A stretch of DNA of 63,590 nucleotides from Paenibacillus whitsoniae. GTDB lineage: Bacteria; Bacillota; Bacilli; Paenibacillales; NBRC-103111. The stretch's first letter is position 1. Each line of letters begins with the position of its first letter. The DNA is taken from NCBI RefSeq assembly GCF_003955665.1, contig NZ_RXHU01000023.1, positions 1 through 63,590 on the forward strand, given 5' to 3'. A model generated the notes under the pieces. The model saw only the letters and a program-made list of their open reading frames with translations, searched no databases and was not told the origin of the DNA. Both the position numbers and the translations under genes were made by a program. Positions 24,935-33,379 of the stretch are shown here, piece after piece.

Positions 24935-25450
24935 ATGACGAAGAAAGTCGGATCCAAAGCGGTGTTCTATGTGTTTCTGGCAGCCGCGCTCTTATGGATG
25001 GCGTTTATTTATATGAAGTCTGCGGAAACGTACCAGCAGCAAAGCCTTCGGCCTTTCCTCGAATCCAAGCTCTCCGAGCAGCAGCTCCAACATTTTCCTC
25101 ATCTGTCTTTTTATTATGACGGCCAATGGATTTCCTGGCAGGATCCGATCAACGCGATTGAATTTATCATAAGAAAAGCAGGGCATGTCAGCGAATATGC
25201 GCTTCTGGCCCTGCTGTGGTCCATTGCCTGGCTGGCGAAGCCGATGAGACTGAACATGGCGTTAGGCACCTCCTTTCTAATCTCTATCGTCTATGCGGCG
25301 ACGGATGAGTGGCATCAGACGTTCGTAAAAGATCGAACGGGGCACCCGATCGATGTCGCGGTGGATGCGGTGGGCATTCTCCTGGCGGTTGTCATCGTGT
25401 GGCTTGTCATGCGCCACAAAACAAGGCTTATAACCAAAAGAAAAGGCTAG
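24935..25450 (+). CDS. VanZ family protein
   Basis: This 171-residue membrane protein has four helices. It carries the VanZ signature with a charged FIIRKAGHVSEYALLALL segment near residue 75, ATDEWHQTFVKDRTG near 123, and DVAVDAVGILLAVVI near 141. VanZ proteins confer low-level teicoplanin resistance in enterococcal clusters, but chromosomal homologues are common in Bacillales and their normal role is unclear. GGAGG precedes the ATG. Its end overlaps a possible convergent 49-residue gene. Confidence 0.9.
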   Translation: MTKKVGSKAVFYVFLAAALLWMAFIYMKSAETYQQQSLRPFLESKLSEQQLQHFPHLSFYYDGQWISWQDPINAIEFIIRKAGHVSEYALLALLWSIAWLAKPMRLNMALGTSFLISIVYAATDEWHQTFVKDRTGHPIDVAVDAVGILLAVVIVWLVMRHKTRLITKRKG

Positions 25451-25577
25451 CTAAGAGGACGTATACTTTTCTTTTGCGGACGGCTTTCCATTTCCAGTGC
25501 TCGGCGGCTGTGCTCGCCAAATCCTGCTGCTGCCACTCCATTAATTTTTCCGATACATAAAGATCTGTTGGTTGCAT
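25428..25577 (-). CDS. Possible 49-residue small protein
   Basis: The minus strand encodes a 49-residue protein starting MQPTDLYVSEKLMEWQQQDL and ending in a basic KAVRKRKVY stretch plus a hydrophobic tail (LLASLFFWL) that could be a membrane segment. AAGGAAG lies ten bases before the ATG, which supports translation. Its 3' end overlaps the VanZ gene by 23 bases in convergent orientation. It is divergent from the SgrR-like gene. Function unknown. Confidence 0.55.
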   Translation of the reverse strand: MQPTDLYVSEKLMEWQQQDLASTAAEHWKWKAVRKRKVYVLLASLFFWL

Positions 25578-25691
25578 GCGATCTCAACTTCCTTTCATTT
25601 CCTGATGTGTTTAGTTTACAACTAGAATAAGGGGAACAAAAAGTGTATAATTCACTTCAATGATTTCCCCTTTTAGTCAGGAGGCTGAGCG

Positions 25692-27515
25692 ATGCAAATA
25701 CTGAATCATTTTCTTGAGCTGAGAGCGGGATTTGAACATGGCATCGAGCACAAACCGCAGGCCATTACGCTGGAAGAAATCGCAGCCAGATTGTATTGTT
25801 CTACACGCAATGTGAAGCTTGTACTGAAAAAAATGTGTGAGATGCAATGGATTTCCTGGAAACCCGGACGCGGGAGGGGCAATGTGTCGGAGCTGACGTT
25901 CCTCGTATCCGCAGAAGATATGATTGCCAAGCAAGCGATGGAATTGGCCGGGAGCGGCGACTATAAAGGATCGATCGAGCTGATCCACCAACTCGGCAAG
26001 GGAGAGGCATTGCAGGATTCCTTTGTGGAGTGGTTGTTCGGCTTTTTCGGCTATAAAACGGTAGAGCATGAGACGAGACTCAAGGACACACTGCGTTTTC
26101 CCGTATACAAATGGATCGTGACGCTGGACCCGGCGCAGTGTTTCTATGCGTTTGATTTTCATATGATGAACCAAATCTTCGATACATTAGTGCAATACAA
26201 CTCGCAAAAGAAAGTGATCGAGCCCCATTTGGCGCATTATTGGCAAGTTAGCAGGGATGGCCTGCATTACACGTTTTACTTACGCAAAGGGGTACTGTTT
26301 CATCATGGCCGGGAAATGACGGCACAGGACGTGCTGTACTCGCTGGAGCGTTTGCAGAAAATGGGCGAAGCCGCTTGCCAAGGCTGGATGACGGCAGGGA
26401 TCGAGTCCCTGACAATGCTGAATCGGTATGCGCTCACCATTGAGCTGAAGCAGCCCAATGAGCTGTTTTTGCAGCAATTGGCGCATTCCTCCATGGCGGT
26501 TGTCCCTGAGGAGATTTACAAAGATCATGTGGACATTTTCGGGCGCATGCCGATCGGGACAGGACCGTTCCGCCTGGAGCGCAACGACGACTACATCTGT
26601 AAGCTGAGCGCATTCGACAGCTATTTTGGCGTCAGGCCGCAGATTGATCAAATTGAGCTCTGGCGGCTCCCCATGGAGTTATCCGAGGCGCAGCAAAGCT
26701 GGGAGCCCGTGCAGGTGCTGGTCAATATGGATACGAATCAGAAGCCTGTCGGAGCCGTCGGCAAAGACGCGGAGTGGCATCAGATCAAACAGTCGATTAT
26801 GGGCTGCAGTCTGCTCACCTTTAATCAGAATCGGCCAGGGCTGCAGCGGCAATTGGCATTCCGTCAAGCGATCGATCTGATTTTGGATCGGGAAGGGATG
26901 ATTCAAGAGCTGGGCGGCTTTCGGGAGGCGCCGGCGAGAAGCTTTTTGCCTGATCGGAACATGGGTTTCGGGACTGCCCTACGGACGGATGTTGAACGGG
27001 CGAAGCAGTTGCTAGCTGAGATCGGTTACGAAGGAGAACGACTCCGGATGTATGTATATGGGAATAACACGGAGGATGCGGCATGGATCGGCCGGCAATG
27101 CGGCAAAGCAGGGATTCCCGTCGACATCGTGGTTCGCAGCGAAGAAGAGATGATGAAATTGGACGTGGTGAACGAAGCAGATATGATCTTTTACCACATT
27201 TGTATGGAGAGCCATTATGACTTGCATATCATCCAAACGCTCAAAGAAGCGAACAGTTACGTGCGCGCACATTTAGATCCAGCGGAGAAGAAGCGGGTGG
27301 ATGAGGCGATCGACCGCATAATGGCAATCCCTGACGAGGAAAAGCGCATTGTGCTGCTGCACGAGCTGGTAGAGGAGCTTCAGGCGAACAAATCGTTCCT
27401 TTTTGTCCTGCACCGCTCGCAGCAAACGACGTACCACGATTCGATCAAAGGGCTCAGCATTAACGATTTGGGATGGGTGGATTTTCGGAAAATTTGGTTT
27501 ATGCCGACAAGCTGA
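25692..27515 (+). CDS. SgrR-like regulator: N-terminal HTH fused to an ABC-transporter substrate-binding domain
   Basis: This 607-residue cytoplasmic protein has an N-terminal winged helix of about 110 residues (TLEEIAARLYCSTRNVKLVL). It is followed by a family 5 (oligopeptide-type) solute-binding domain from about 150 to 590, with VIEPHLAHYWQVSRDGLHYT and YTFYLRKGVLFHHGREMTA as its usual entry. This layout is that of SgrR/YbaE-type regulators, which sense a small molecule with the binding domain. No signal peptide fits that role. TCAGGAGG precedes the ATG. No transport operon is adjacent, so the target is unknown. Confidence 0.88.
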   Translation: MQILNHFLELRAGFEHGIEHKPQAITLEEIAARLYCSTRNVKLVLKKMCEMQWISWKPGRGRGNVSELTFLVSAEDMIAKQAMELAGSGDYKGSIELIHQLGKGEALQDSFVEWLFGFFGYKTVEHETRLKDTLRFPVYKWIVTLDPAQCFYAFDFHMMNQIFDTLVQYNSQKKVIEPHLAHYWQVSRDGLHYTFYLRKGVLFHHGREMTAQDVLYSLERLQKMGEAACQGWMTAGIESLTMLNRYALTIELKQPNELFLQQLAHSSMAVVPEEIYKDHVDIFGRMPIGTGPFRLERNDDYICKLSAFDSYFGVRPQIDQIELWRLPMELSEAQQSWEPVQVLVNMDTNQKPVGAVGKDAEWHQIKQSIMGCSLLTFNQNRPGLQRQLAFRQAIDLILDREGMIQELGGFREAPARSFLPDRNMGFGTALRTDVERAKQLLAEIGYEGERLRMYVYGNNTEDAAWIGRQCGKAGIPVDIVVRSEEEMMKLDVVNEADMIFYHICMESHYDLHIIQTLKEANSYVRAHLDPAEKKRVDEAIDRIMAIPDEEKRIVLLHELVEELQANKSFLFVLHRSQQTTYHDSIKGLSINDLGWVDFRKIWFMPTS

Positions 27516-27534
27516 TATGTACAAAAAAACGACC

Positions 27535-27798
27535 CTAAGGTCGTTGTTGCGAATCGGATTCAAAACGGTTTTCCATGGCTTGCCAGCGGGCGTTGGCGAC
27601 AAAAAAGCCGATAAAGAAGAACAAGACCAAACGCGCCGGCACCCAGACGGGATTAATTTGTTGAAAGCTGATGAGTTCAATGAGGCTTGTAATCACGGTT
27701 AGCCCAAGGCCCCAAGGCAGTAGCCCGAAAAGGACCAAATATCTGGATCTGCCTAGCTGTTTTCTTTTTAGCCAAATGTCCTTGTGTGATTCTTTCAT
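27535..27798 (-). CDS. Small membrane protein, unknown function
   Basis: This 87-residue protein has a charged N-terminus (HKDIWLKRKQLGRSRY) and two membrane helices (about 23-43 and 52-70). The tail WQAMENRFESDSQQRP is soluble. I chose the ATG at 27798, preceded by AAGGGAG. It converges on the SgrR-like gene. I do not recognise a named family. Confidence 0.7.
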   Translation of the reverse strand: MKESHKDIWLKRKQLGRSRYLVLFGLLPWGLGLTVITSLIELISFQQINPVWVPARLVLFFFIGFFVANARWQAMENRFESDSQQRP

Positions 27799-27904
27799 GT
27801 GGTGAAGACTCCCTTTTTTTCTTTCTATTATAGCACTCCGCAAGAAAGATGAACATCACCCGAATAATATGGTAGTATTAGGAAGTTGAAAGGAGGAATT
27901 GTCA

Positions 27905-28570
27905 ATGCTGCTCAAAGTTTTACTATTCGGCTTGCTCTGGCGCATCGTCGGGAATCCGTTTCTTGCCCTTTTGATTCTTCTCGTGATTCTGTACTTTCTG
28001 GATCGAAGATACGTTGGACTGACGCCGAATCTCACGAAACCTTTTCAGTTAAGCCGCCGTGCTGCGAGGCTGAGAGCGGATCTGCATGCCAATCCGCATA
28101 ACACTTCGGCGAAGCTGGAGCTGGCAAGAATTCTGATTGAACGCAAAAAATATCAGGAAGCGCTCCCGTACTTGCAGGACGCGCTGCCGATGATGCAGGA
28201 CTCCGCGGATGTCCATTATGAAATCGGGCTGTGCCTGCTCAAAACAGGCGATCTCGCGCAAGGCGAGACCTACATGCTGGAAGCGGTCAACCTGAATCCG
28301 CGCGTCAAATACGGCGAAGCCTATCTCCAGCTTGGCGAGGCGCTGGCGAAGCAAGCGCCGGAGCGGGCTGTGCGGTTGCTCGAGCAGTTCCGCGACGTGC
28401 ACTCCTCGTCCGTCGAGGCGTACTACCGGCTCGGGCAGCTGTACCAACAGCTCGGCCGTCAGGATGACGCGAAGCGCGCCTTCGGCGAAGCGCTTGAGAT
28501 TTATCGCGGCTTGCCACGCTACAGCCGCCGCCAGCAGCGCCGCTGGGCCTGGCTCGCGCGACTTAAATAG
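27905..28570 (+). CDS. Membrane-anchored TPR protein
   Basis: This 221-residue protein has a hydrophobic N-terminal hairpin (about residues 3-32). Four tetratricopeptide-like repeats follow from about 60 to 205, for example AKLELARILIERKKYQEALP, YYRLGQLYQQLGRQDDAKRA and ADVHYEIGLCLLKTGDLAQG. TPR repeats mediate protein-protein contacts; the partner is unknown. AAAGGAGG lies eight bases before the ATG. A hairpin terminator follows, so it is probably monocistronic. Confidence 0.85.
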   Translation: MLLKVLLFGLLWRIVGNPFLALLILLVILYFLDRRYVGLTPNLTKPFQLSRRAARLRADLHANPHNTSAKLELARILIERKKYQEALPYLQDALPMMQDSADVHYEIGLCLLKTGDLAQGETYMLEAVNLNPRVKYGEAYLQLGEALAKQAPERAVRLLEQFRDVHSSSVEAYYRLGQLYQQLGRQDDAKRAFGEALEIYRGLPRYSRRQQRRWAWLARLK

Positions 28571-28601
28571 CATAGCTATACGACACATGCACAAGGCGAA
28601 G

Positions 28602-28635
28602 AAGCCGGCAAACGAATAGGGTTGCCGGCTTTTCC
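28602..28635 (+). terminator. Terminator after the TPR gene
   Basis: AAGCCGGCAA pairs with TTGCCGGCTT across an 11-base loop and runs into TTCC. Confidence 0.75.
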
Positions 28636-28640
28636 TATGA

Positions 28641-28669
28641 TTTACATATCCAGAAATATCCAGTACGAT
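28641..28669 (+). promoter_or_regulatory. Sigma-A-like promoter of the 671-residue toxin-like gene
   Basis: TTTACA and TACGAT are separated by exactly 17 bases, about 60 bases before the GTG start. The -35 context GATTTACATATCC recurs at 32683. Confidence 0.55.
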
Positions 28670-28729
28670 AGAGGGAAAAGGATGTCGCGAGCTGTGCATG
28701 TGTGCGACCGGTAAAATGGAGGTTCTTAC

Positions 28730-30745
28730 GTGATCGGACATGCTGAGAGTTCTAGAAAGCTAACAGGTCGTAAGCAAGAAGAGGAGTGCAAATCGGGGGA
28801 GTCTTTGACAAGCCCTTTCGCGGAACGCAGCGGCCGAACCCTTTCTGCTCAAAGCGGTATGTACCTGCAACGAACCATTGGCAATCGGGCGGTGGGGCAG
28901 CTGCTGCAAGCCAACAAGCCGGTCATTCAGCGGGACCTCGTCAAGTATGACGAAATCTTGCCGCCCGAAACCCACCGGCGGTGGATGCCGCTTAAAACCG
29001 AGATTGATGGCGACAACGAGGCATTTGGGCATGAAGCAAAAGTTGAGGGGGCTGGCGGCAAGTGGCAAACGAAGGTGGAATGGGACGCCGCCGACCATGA
29101 CGACGGTGTAAAGATGGTAGCGGATCCGCTTGGCCCCGATCATCCGCTCGGAAGCACACCAGGAGCGAAGGGCAAGTGGGCGGATAAGCGGAAAAAGATG
29201 GAGCGCAATTCAGGTAAGATGGATTACGTGGCCGGCCATTTGCTAAACGAAAATTTGGGAGGACCGGGAAATGATGTTCGCAACTTAGCCGCCATTCCCC
29301 AGGTCGCTAACAAGAAACATTCCGATGAAGTGGAGGAAAAAATAAAAGATATCGTCAACAATCAGCATGGCTGGGTGCGATACGAGGTGAAAACCAAACA
29401 GGCACAGGACGCAAGCTCCAGAAATTTATGGTATACGTCCGCGTTTGAATGTGATTGGTACCAGTTGGATCCCAAAACCAAAGGGAAGGTGCCGGGGACG
29501 CATGGTCATGTGGATATTGACATCCCGCCTCCCTCCTACTTTAAATCGGGCAATGACAGTTTGCAGAATGCTCCTGACAAATCCGGAAAAGGCGTCGACA
29601 GATGGGACCGCGACCACGCGGCCGCCTGGTCCAAAGTTGCCCGTAAAGAGGTGGTGCTGACCAACACCGACGACCTCAGCTCTGCAGCAGCCGTGATGAA
29701 GCCAATTCAAGCGGTATTGGATAAAATGGGGATCTCCGATACGATTTTGGATGTACCGCAGGATCAATTGTCCAAGAGTCTTGTTTCGATTATGAAGTCG
29801 GCCAGCGTGAGCGACAATGAAAAGAAAGCGAATGAAGTGATTAAGACGGAAAGCGCAATACTGAAAGATCTCAATACAAAGAATCAGTTAGCTGATTATG
29901 TCATTGCCAAGGATTTGGACTGGGCACTGGAGAACGCTCCGAAAGAGCGTCATCTCCGGTTACTCGGTATTTTCGCAGAGGCTCAAAAATTATTCGAACT
30001 GATTCATCAGGCACCCGCTGCGGCCAATTTATTGTCCGATGTTAATGAATCGCTTAAGAAAGAACACCAACAGCGGCAAGCGGTTGAGGAAACAGCGAGG
30101 CATTTGCTGAAGCTGGTCATCATAGCACGGGAGGAGCGGGATCGAGCGCTGCAGAGTTCCATTGGTTTTGCAAATAACGAACGCAGTGCCTTCGGTCTGG
30201 AGCCGCTTCCCACGGATCAGCCATACGGCAAATCGATGGAGCAGCTGCAGAGTACGGAAATGTTCAATCATACTGACTTTGATTATTATGAGAACATGCC
30301 TATGACTCCGTATCGGCAGGAAGTGATGGAAGAAGAGATGCGAAGCGAGACGGAGTACAAAGATTTTAAAACCCGCGGCAAGCTTACCGTTCATAAGCAT
30401 CTGCGTGAAAATCAGAAGAAGTATAAAAGCAGCAGGTTTATGAAGGAATACGGACCGCGCGTTGAAAAGTTTAGTAAAATGTCTGCGTCGAATTACGATA
30501 AGAAGATTATTCAATTGTTGTCTGAGTATCAGGATCATCAAAATGCCTTGGTTCAGCTAAGAATTTTAAAATTCGCTATGGGCGATACGGTTGTCCAGCC
30601 GATTATCGATATGGTTGAAGCGAAGCGCGACAGCGACTGGGGGAAATTTGGAACGGCTTGCGGGATAATTTCAGACAACTATGCAGACAACGGAAAAAAA
30701 TATAAAGAAATTTATCGTCACATGCATGATGTGATCAAAGGGTAA
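28730..30745 (+). CDS. Large toxin-like protein with contractile-injection cargo-type N-terminus and HNH-like endonuclease motif
   Basis: This 671-residue cytoplasmic protein has no signal peptide. Near residue 45 is YLQRTIGNRAVGQLLQ followed by a VIQRD stretch, an N-terminal motif I associate with proteins encoded by or near extracellular contractile injection systems. Residues about 164-195 read YVAGHLLNENLGGPGNDVRN followed by NLAAI, NKKH and VEEKI. This resembles DNA/RNA non-specific endonuclease toxins with GHLLN-LGGPG-NL. Residues about 300-671 are long, charged and helical with no match I know. The start is GTG with TGGAGG upstream. No injection-system or immunity gene is recognised beside it. 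Confidence 0.7.
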   Translation: MIGHAESSRKLTGRKQEEECKSGESLTSPFAERSGRTLSAQSGMYLQRTIGNRAVGQLLQANKPVIQRDLVKYDEILPPETHRRWMPLKTEIDGDNEAFGHEAKVEGAGGKWQTKVEWDAADHDDGVKMVADPLGPDHPLGSTPGAKGKWADKRKKMERNSGKMDYVAGHLLNENLGGPGNDVRNLAAIPQVANKKHSDEVEEKIKDIVNNQHGWVRYEVKTKQAQDASSRNLWYTSAFECDWYQLDPKTKGKVPGTHGHVDIDIPPPSYFKSGNDSLQNAPDKSGKGVDRWDRDHAAAWSKVARKEVVLTNTDDLSSAAAVMKPIQAVLDKMGISDTILDVPQDQLSKSLVSIMKSASVSDNEKKANEVIKTESAILKDLNTKNQLADYVIAKDLDWALENAPKERHLRLLGIFAEAQKLFELIHQAPAAANLLSDVNESLKKEHQQRQAVEETARHLLKLVIIAREERDRALQSSIGFANNERSAFGLEPLPTDQPYGKSMEQLQSTEMFNHTDFDYYENMPMTPYRQEVMEEEMRSETEYKDFKTRGKLTVHKHLRENQKKYKSSRFMKEYGPRVEKFSKMSASNYDKKIIQLLSEYQDHQNALVQLRILKFAMGDTVVQPIIDMVEAKRDSDWGKFGTACGIISDNYADNGKKYKEIYRHMHDVIKG

Positions 30746-30765
30746 AGCGGCATGGTGCAGCCCTT

Positions 30766-31821
30766 CTAGCGCCGGGCTGCTTTGCGCATCGCGCTCGCGT
30801 AGCCACGCGCGAGCGCATACGCACCCGCCAGGCCGACGAGAATCGCGGCCGCGGTGTGCGCGCTGTAGAGCCAGCGCTGCGCGTCCGGCTCCGGCGCCAG
30901 GCGATCCCACAGGGTGAGGATCGCCGGGTGCGCCAAGTACACGCCAAAGGACGCGGCGCCGAGCGCCGCCCCGCCCTTGGCGACAAACCCTGTGCACGCC
31001 GCGAGCGCGCGCGCAGCCGGCAGGCACGCCATCGGCACGGCCATGGCGTACAGCACGAGATCAAGCTCGTACCACGCGCTTGATAGAGCAACCCGGCCGA
31101 GCTGCTGGAGCAGCAGCCCGCCGGCGAACAGGACGCCCGCGAGCACGGCCGCGGCGCGCACCCACACGTGCCGCCGCTTCGCCCAGGCGGCCACCGCGCC
31201 ATAGCGGAGGCCCGCATAGGCGCCGAAGCAAAAATACGCGCTGTAGCCGAGCAGCAGCGAGTCGTACTCAGGCAGCGGATGCACCCAATGGTGGCAGCCG
31301 TAAGCGGCAGCTTGAATCCCGAGGCCAAGCGGGATCAAAGCTTTTTGCACCCAGGGATAGGCCTTGACAAGGCTGATCAGCAGCGGGAAGACGAGATAGA
31401 ACTGAAGGATGATCACCATGTAGTACAAATGATAGCTGGCGTTTCCCGAGAGCAGCAGCTTGACGAAATACCACGGATCGAACCGGACCGTACCATGGTA
31501 GAGCCACTGATTCCACAGATAGTAAAACAGCGACCACAGGACGTACGGAACCGCGATTTTGCGCAGCCGCTTCCACCAGAATTCACGCGCCATACCTGGC
31601 TTCCAGCGGTCGCCATACGTATAAAACAACACCAACCCGCTAATCCAGATAAAGAGAGGTACAGTGAACAAGGACGCTTTGTTGATCATGAAAAATACAG
31701 CCTGGGGTACGCTTCCTGTGGGAAGCAGCGTTGCGGCAGCGGTGCCGTGAATGACAAGCACAGCGACAATCGCGAGTGCGCGCAAATAATCGATTTCAGT
31801 CAGTTTCGGCTTGGCAGCCAT
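30766..31821 (-). CDS. Acyltransferase 3 family membrane protein
   Basis: This 351-residue protein has about ten membrane helices and the acyltransferase-3 opening EIDYLRALAIVAVLVIHG, where the His is the presumed catalytic residue. A second family mark is the FDPWYFVKLLLSGNASYHLYY region near 135. Such enzymes O-acetylate or O-acylate cell-surface polysaccharides or lipids. AAGGAG lies ten bases before the ATG at 31821. The 3' half of the gene is strikingly GC-rich and Ala/Arg-dense compared with its neighbours. Confidence 0.88.
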   Translation of the reverse strand: MAAKPKLTEIDYLRALAIVAVLVIHGTAAATLLPTGSVPQAVFFMINKASLFTVPLFIWISGLVLFYTYGDRWKPGMAREFWWKRLRKIAVPYVLWSLFYYLWNQWLYHGTVRFDPWYFVKLLLSGNASYHLYYMVIILQFYLVFPLLISLVKAYPWVQKALIPLGLGIQAAAYGCHHWVHPLPEYDSLLLGYSAYFCFGAYAGLRYGAVAAWAKRRHVWVRAAAVLAGVLFAGGLLLQQLGRVALSSAWYELDLVLYAMAVPMACLPAARALAACTGFVAKGGAALGAASFGVYLAHPAILTLWDRLAPEPDAQRWLYSAHTAAAILVGLAGAYALARGYASAMRKAARR

Positions 31822-32022
31822 GCAGGGCAATCTCCTTTTGTACAACTTCGGCAGACAAGCTGTGCAGTCGAGTCGTTTCTAGCAATCTCTTAAAAATGTA
31901 TCACGAACCTGTGAACAGAACAACGCCGGAAAGTGCTGAAGATTGCCGGAGTGAACTTGACGCTCCCAGCCGCCCACGCTAAACTGAGAAAAGAATATGG
32001 AGAGAGTCAAGGTGAATGCAAA

Positions 32023-32130
32023 ATGAGCTATGAATATGTCATGCAAGCGATTTTACTCATATTTTTAGTCATTGTGACATTTTTTGCGATGATGGTATGG
32101 ACGAAATGGCGGAAAAGAGGACGGAGATAG
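32023..32130 (+). CDS. Possible 35-residue single-span membrane protein
   Basis: This short frame encodes MSYEYVMQAILLIFLVIVTF and a second half ending VWTKWRKRGRR, that is one membrane helix with a strongly basic tail. AAGGTGA lies seven bases before the ATG, and the YutE-like gene begins four bases after the stop. The tight spacing and good site argue that it is real and co-transcribed. Function unknown. Confidence 0.6.
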   Translation: MSYEYVMQAILLIFLVIVTFFAMMVWTKWRKRGRR

Positions 32131-32133
32131 GCC

Positions 32134-32565
32134 ATGTATTTTATTAACCATGAACAAATTAATGATCGGCTCGCTTTTTTGAACGTACTGGCGGAGACAA
32201 GCCGCGAGATCGTCGCCCAATGGCAGCAAGGCACGCCTAGTCTGGCTTGGCAGATGGCTCAGGAGCGCGTGCTTCATTTGGCCATCGAGACGGTAACGGA
32301 TGTCGGCAGCCTGCTGATCGACGCGTTTATTTTACGGGATGCGAGCTCGTATGAAGATATTGTGGAAATCGTCCACGGCGAAGGGGCATACTCGGAGTCG
32401 TTGACCGCTACGCTGTTGCAGTTGGTGAAGCTGAGAAAGCCGCTGGTGCAAGACTTCGTGGACCTGGAGCGCGGGGAGCTTCATCCGTTAATGGCGGTGC
32501 TGCCGGGCGCATTTGAAGAGTTTAAAGCAAGTGTAGCTGCGTTTATTAAGAGTGAATTGGCGTAG
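32134..32565 (+). CDS. DUF86/HepT-like protein (YutE-type)
   Basis: This 143-residue all-helical protein has the DUF86/HepT fold, recognised from QERVLHLAIETVTDVGSLLI near residue 49 and the following DAFILRDASSYEDIVEIV. Those segments match B. subtilis YutE. HepT proteins paired with MntA nucleotidyltransferases are toxin-antitoxin RNases regulated by AMPylation, but the RX4-6HXY catalytic site is not evident here. No MntA partner is adjacent, so a toxin role is unlikely; solo copies have unknown function. Confidence 0.82.
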   Translation: MYFINHEQINDRLAFLNVLAETSREIVAQWQQGTPSLAWQMAQERVLHLAIETVTDVGSLLIDAFILRDASSYEDIVEIVHGEGAYSESLTATLLQLVKLRKPLVQDFVDLERGELHPLMAVLPGAFEEFKASVAAFIKSELA

Positions 32566-32625
32566 CGAAACAGAACGGATACGAATTGTGAAAATATACG
32601 CTGGCGCGGCAAGCGCCTGTCAGTG

Positions 32626-32655
32626 GCCGGGTTCAATGGAACCCGGCTATTTCTT
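32626..32655 (+). terminator. Terminator after the YutE-like gene
   Basis: GCCGGGTTC pairs with GAACCCGGC over a four-base loop and is followed by a TATTTCTT tail. Confidence 0.7.
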
Positions 32656-32684
32656 CACCAGCTATCGTTCCCAGTGATCCTCGA

Positions 32685-32713
32685 TTTACATATCCCGCGC
32701 GATACGGTAAAAT
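32685..32713 (+). promoter_or_regulatory. Sigma-A-like promoter of the SufR-like regulator
   Basis: TTTACA and TAAAAT are separated by 17 bases, about 34 bases before the start codon. Confidence 0.6.
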
Positions 32714-32746
32714 GAGACCAACACAAATTCCGAGGCAGGTGAGAGC

Positions 32747-33379
32747 ATGAGTGAAACATTAGAAATGTCTACGCGCCAAATGATTCTCTCCATGCTCAAA
32801 ACGCAAGGCTCATTAAGCGTCCAGGAGCTTGCCAAGCAGCTCGGAATTACTGAAATGGCGGTCAGGCGGCACATTCATGCACTGGAAAAAGACGACTTAC
32901 TTGAAGCGAAGCTGATTCGTCAAGCGATGGGACGTCCGACGAATGTGTACACGCTCGCCCCGCAGGCGGATGATTTATTTCCCAAGAAATACTTGCAGCT
33001 TACGCTGGATTTACTGGATGAGCTGCTTGAGGGAGAAGGACACGATAAAATCGAAAGGCTGTTCGAAGGCCGTCAAGGGAAGCTGGAGGCGCGTTATCTC
33101 CCCCGTATGTCCGGGAAGTCGCTCGATGAGCGAGTGGAGGAATTGGCTGCTATCCAGAACGAGAACGGTTATATGGTCGAGTGGTCGAAGCGAGAGGACG
33201 AAACGTTCGAGTTTAATGAGCATAATTGCCCGATTTCCAAAGTGGCTGGTTCGTTTCAGCAAGCGTGTCAATGCGAACTGTCCTTGTTTCAAAATTTGCT
33301 AGACGCCTCCGTTGAGCGGACGTCCTGTCTGGCCAAGGGCGCTAATAAATGCGTCTACATTATTCGCCCTAATTCATAA
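32747..33379 (+). CDS. HTH regulator with SufR-like cysteine cluster
   Basis: This 210-residue protein has an N-terminal winged helix at about 8-70 (SVQELAKQLGITEMAVRRHI). The C-terminal half carries cysteines: HNCPISK near 163, then QACQCE with exactly 12 residues between the first two, and TSCLAKGANKC near 190. The CX12C spacing followed by further Cys resembles SufR, the [4Fe-4S]-sensing repressor of iron-sulfur assembly genes. A redox or iron-sulfur sensing role is therefore likely, but no suf genes lie nearby. GAGGCAGGTGAGAG precedes the ATG. Confidence 0.82.
   Translation: MSETLEMSTRQMILSMLKTQGSLSVQELAKQLGITEMAVRRHIHALEKDDLLEAKLIRQAMGRPTNVYTLAPQADDLFPKKYLQLTLDLLDELLEGEGHDKIERLFEGRQGKLEARYLPRMSGKSLDERVEELAAIQNENGYMVEWSKREDETFEFNEHNCPISKVAGSFQQACQCELSLFQNLLDASVERTSCLAKGANKCVYIIRPNS

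Noticed and set aside
24935..25450. Glycopeptide resistance cluster because of VanZ
   Set aside because: No vanH/A/X or vanR/S genes lie nearby; lone VanZ homologues are common in Bacillales.
25692..27515. Oligopeptide-binding lipoprotein of an ABC transporter
   Set aside because: There is no signal peptide, the N-terminus is a winged helix, and no permease or ATPase genes follow; the SgrR layout fits.
32134..32565. HepT-MntA toxin-antitoxin system
   Set aside because: No MntA-type nucleotidyltransferase is adjacent and the HepT catalytic motif is not seen; a solo YutE-like protein fits better.
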